From NCBI GenBank assembly GCA_024195265.1, contig JAJLRJ010000013.1, positions 13,505,322 to 13,569,321 of the forward strand: a stretch of 64,000 bases of DNA, in the 5' to 3' direction. The notes beneath the pieces were generated by a model, which saw only the letters and a program-made list of their open reading frames with translations, made no database searches and had not been told where the DNA came from. Position numbers and translations under genes: made by a program. This DNA comes from Dendrophyllia cribrosa (Eukaryota; Cnidaria; Anthozoa; Scleractinia; Dendrophylliidae). Positions 61,723-64,000 of the stretch are shown here, piece after piece (the first letter of the stretch is position 1; every line of letters begins with the position of its first letter).

Positions 61723-62142
61723 CATTGATAAGCATATAGCAAACATGGCTCATATTGTGATATATTTATAATTGATCGTTCATGCAAATCACCATGCAAG
61801 AATTCGACTTAACTGGGGCACAAAAAAGCTAATTTCCCATACAGGATCCAACTACAAGCAGGCTTGAAACCGGGACTTAGTAATCAAGTTGATTTAATAT
61901 AATGTTGATGAAAAGATCTGCAGTAATTTTGCTTGAGATTTCAGCAATTTTCGAAATCACCATGTAATTATAAGAATTCGACTTAACTGGAAGCAAAAAG
62001 GTACCATAAATCCTCTATTAAGACCCCCCTCTTCTCCAATAAGCCCCCTTTTTGGAGCAAGAAAGTTATCAAGCCCCCTCCCCCTTTTTTCTTCACAACC
62101 AAAACAATAAATGACAGACTGTATTACGGGTACATTACATTA

Positions 62143-62361
62143 GTTAACCCTTTCACTATTAAGATCACACTTTAAATGACATTATGATAGTACCTTTTGA
62201 GTCTGTCGCAGAAACTTTGTGGTGTGACCAATGAAATGAAAGCTTATGAGCAGTATGTTTCTGTGGTGCTGTTAGTTTTATGATAATTTTCCAACAAATT
62301 TGAGAAAGAATTTTTTTTTTCAATTTTCAAGCATTAGAAAACTTGGCAGTGAAAAGGTTAA
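62143..62361 (-). repeat. Diverged copy of the 8998-9207 MITE family
   Basis: Ends TTAACCCTTTCACT and AGTGAAAAGGTTAA. The inside shares GGTGTGACCAATGAAATGAAA in reverse orientation with the earlier copies. Confidence 0.65.
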
Positions 62362-62516
62362 TGTGTTTTCAAAGCAAACACACACAGAAAATTCAAATTA
62401 TCACAATAGACGGGTGAATCTTTGTTTACAATTTTTGCTTGCCCAATAGACTAGATACCCAACAGGTGTGTCTCTAATGGTGGTTTCAGAATTCGAAATG
62501 TTACAATTAATATATA

Positions 62517-62675
62517 TGTTGTGGTTCAAATTTGTCTTTTGTTTAAATTTTTTTAAACCAGTTTAATTTTTATTTTCCTTTGTCCAAGATTTATCAACAT
62601 AATCTCAGACAAAGGAAAATAAAAATTAAACTGGTTTGAAAATTTTCAAACCAAAGAAAAATTTGAACCACACCA
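62517..62675. repeat. Hairpin MITE, about 160 bp
   Basis: GTGGTTCAAATTT at the left and AAATTTGAACCAC at the right. The arms continue through AAACCAGTTTAATTTTTATT and its complement. Confidence 0.8.
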
Positions 62676-62881
62676 TATGCATGTAGCTCATTAGCTTTTT
62701 GGCCACATACATTGTACATGTAGCAATTTTGCAGTTTTATGGAAGATAGATTATAACTTTAGAAGTCAATTCATTTTTAAAACAATGCCTTCTTTACGTA
62801 TATCTGCATGCTAATGAGACAAAACCTTAATGTAAACAATGATGTCAGCATACATGTAACTGTATTTGCCTACACATGTAC

Positions 62882-63984
62882 TTAGTGGAAAGACCTTGGA
62901 ATGGAAAAGACCACTAACTTTTTTATGCCACTTAGTTCAGTTGAACCACATGCAAATTTCTGCGCTATTCGCTGTACGGGCATAAATGATGCAGGTCCAA
63001 AGGGTGTATATTCCCCACTCTTCCAAACCTGAACAGGTTTGCCAAAGTAGTCTTCATCCTGGTCAGCTTCGTACCACCATACAACAGCAAAGCCATGTTG
63101 ATGAAATTCACCATTGAGATTTACACTGTGGACAATGTAATAAAGAACAACTCCTGGTCTTCTGGTTGTAGTTGAACCAATGGAACCATCATCTGCGGTC
63201 CAAGAGGCCATTATCCAAGCTGATCGCAGGTTGCGACAGTCCATCTTTGAACCGAATTTCTCGGATCCAAGTGTGATTCTGGAATATTTCCTTACAACAC
63301 TTGAACATATTTCGACTTCGTCTCCAGGGTACAATGTCTTATAACACTCAATAAGTACCCTCAGTTCATCTGCTCCTAATACAAAGTGCTGGAATGAGTT
63401 TGGAAGATTAACAATAGCAAGGTCAGACCCCTGAAAGTCCTTCAAATTCAAGCAGGTAGCACTTTTAACTAGTCTGGTAGCATTTCTCACAATGAAGCTT
63501 TCAAATGAATCTGTCATTTCTTTGGCACAAAAAGGCATGAAGCTATCCTGAAATTCACCTGGAAATTTCACGTCCCAGACAAACCGTCCAGCCAGAAGTT
63601 TACGCATTAATTGCACCTCCACAGACATTCCATGAACTTGCATCCCCCCGATAATTCCATTGAACCGTTCAAAGCTGAAACACCAAAATGCATGCACGGG
63701 TCCACAATCAAGAACACAATCCTTTAAATGGCAGTGAAGATGCATATTTGGTGTAACAGCCTTTCTTCCATACAGCCGTTCAAAACGCTCGCCAAATTTG
63801 ACAAAAAGCAGATCAGCCTCAAGAATGTCAGTCTTGGACAAAACTGGAGAAGATAAGTACTGACATACCAGGACAAATGTCTGCCAGCACCTTAAACCTT
63901 CAAACAAAACGAATAAATCAAAGTCCAATTCTTCCACTGTGATGCAGTGTAGCCATTGTAGTTTGATGCGATTCTGTGCAGGTA
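62882..63984 (-). pseudogene. CACTA/EnSpm (Tnp2-type) transposase fragment
   Basis: On - the protein contains WQTFVLVCQYLSS, TPNMHLHCHLKDCVLDCGPV with HAFWCFSFERFNGIIG (the DUF4218-like segment of Tnp2 transposases), and a C-terminal TTTRRPGVVLYYIVHSVNL with VVWWYEADQ, ending GPASFMPVQRIAQKFACG. About 350 residues are open. Near 63890-63915 the frame appears to change: the text upstream (GYTASQWKNWTLIYS) fits the family in another frame. The catalytic DDE region lies upstream, outside the window. Likely a decaying CACTA copy. Confidence 0.65.
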
Positions 63985-64000
63985 ATCAAATTATGTCAAC

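Overview
The window is nuclear genomic DNA of an animal, most likely a cnidarian and probably an anthozoan such as a stony coral. Genes are split into short exons with GT-AG introns. Protein modules are metazoan (C-type lectin, F5/8-type C, fibronectin III, thrombospondin-1, PA14-like). The space between exons is packed with Ty3/gypsy, LINE, Polinton, CACTA-like and many short terminal-inverted-repeat elements. The species call is inference; no species marker was identified. Exon models are read by eye from splice sites, phase and domain continuity; no transcript was available.

Layout. (1) 1-5.2 kb: a decayed Ty3/gypsy retrotransposon on + (protease, RT-RNase H, integrase), split by a 5'-truncated LINE on - whose 3' tail is about 430 bp of (TTTAATC)n. 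(2) 5.87-9.45 kb: the last five exons of a ligand-gated channel gene on +. A pore exon opening with the Y-G-D of a potassium selectivity filter is followed by a helix, a second ligand-binding lobe, a final membrane segment and a basic tail. (3) 9.5-14.8 kb: intergenic, with LINE debris, MITE-like repeats, palindromes and a short telomere-like stretch. (4) 14.83-42.67 kb: one modular secreted-protein gene on + with 16 phase-consistent exons. These encode a signal peptide, a PA14-like domain, a TSP1-like domain, two tandem copies of CTLD + F5/8C + FN3, then TSP1. Its introns hold a 2.4-kb foldback element, a 42-bp minisatellite, a 64-bp perfect palindrome, three copies of a 1.0-1.25-kb repeat and many MITEs. 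(5) 44.68-60.31 kb: a Polinton (Maverick) with about 200-bp terminal inverted repeats. It carries protein-primed-type DNA polymerase B, retroviral-type integrase, a packaging-type ATPase, a candidate double-jelly-roll major capsid protein, a candidate minor capsid protein, several small membrane proteins and conserved proteins of unknown role. (6) 60.3-62.9 kb: palindromic and MITE repeats. (7) 62.9-64 kb, - strand: a CACTA/EnSpm-type transposase fragment.

How it fits together. The Polinton is virus-like: genes lie close together without visible introns, and almost every start codon has a TATATATAC-type element just upstream. In two places one AT-rich palindrome appears to serve two divergent genes. 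PolB, the ATPase, a coiled-coil protein and a large structural protein carry frameshifts or stops, whereas integrase, the capsid candidates and the small membrane proteins are open, so this copy is recently inactivated. The host lectin-type gene shows exon shuffling: nearly all its modules are bounded by phase-1 introns, and one CTLD-F5/8C-FN3 block was duplicated whole.
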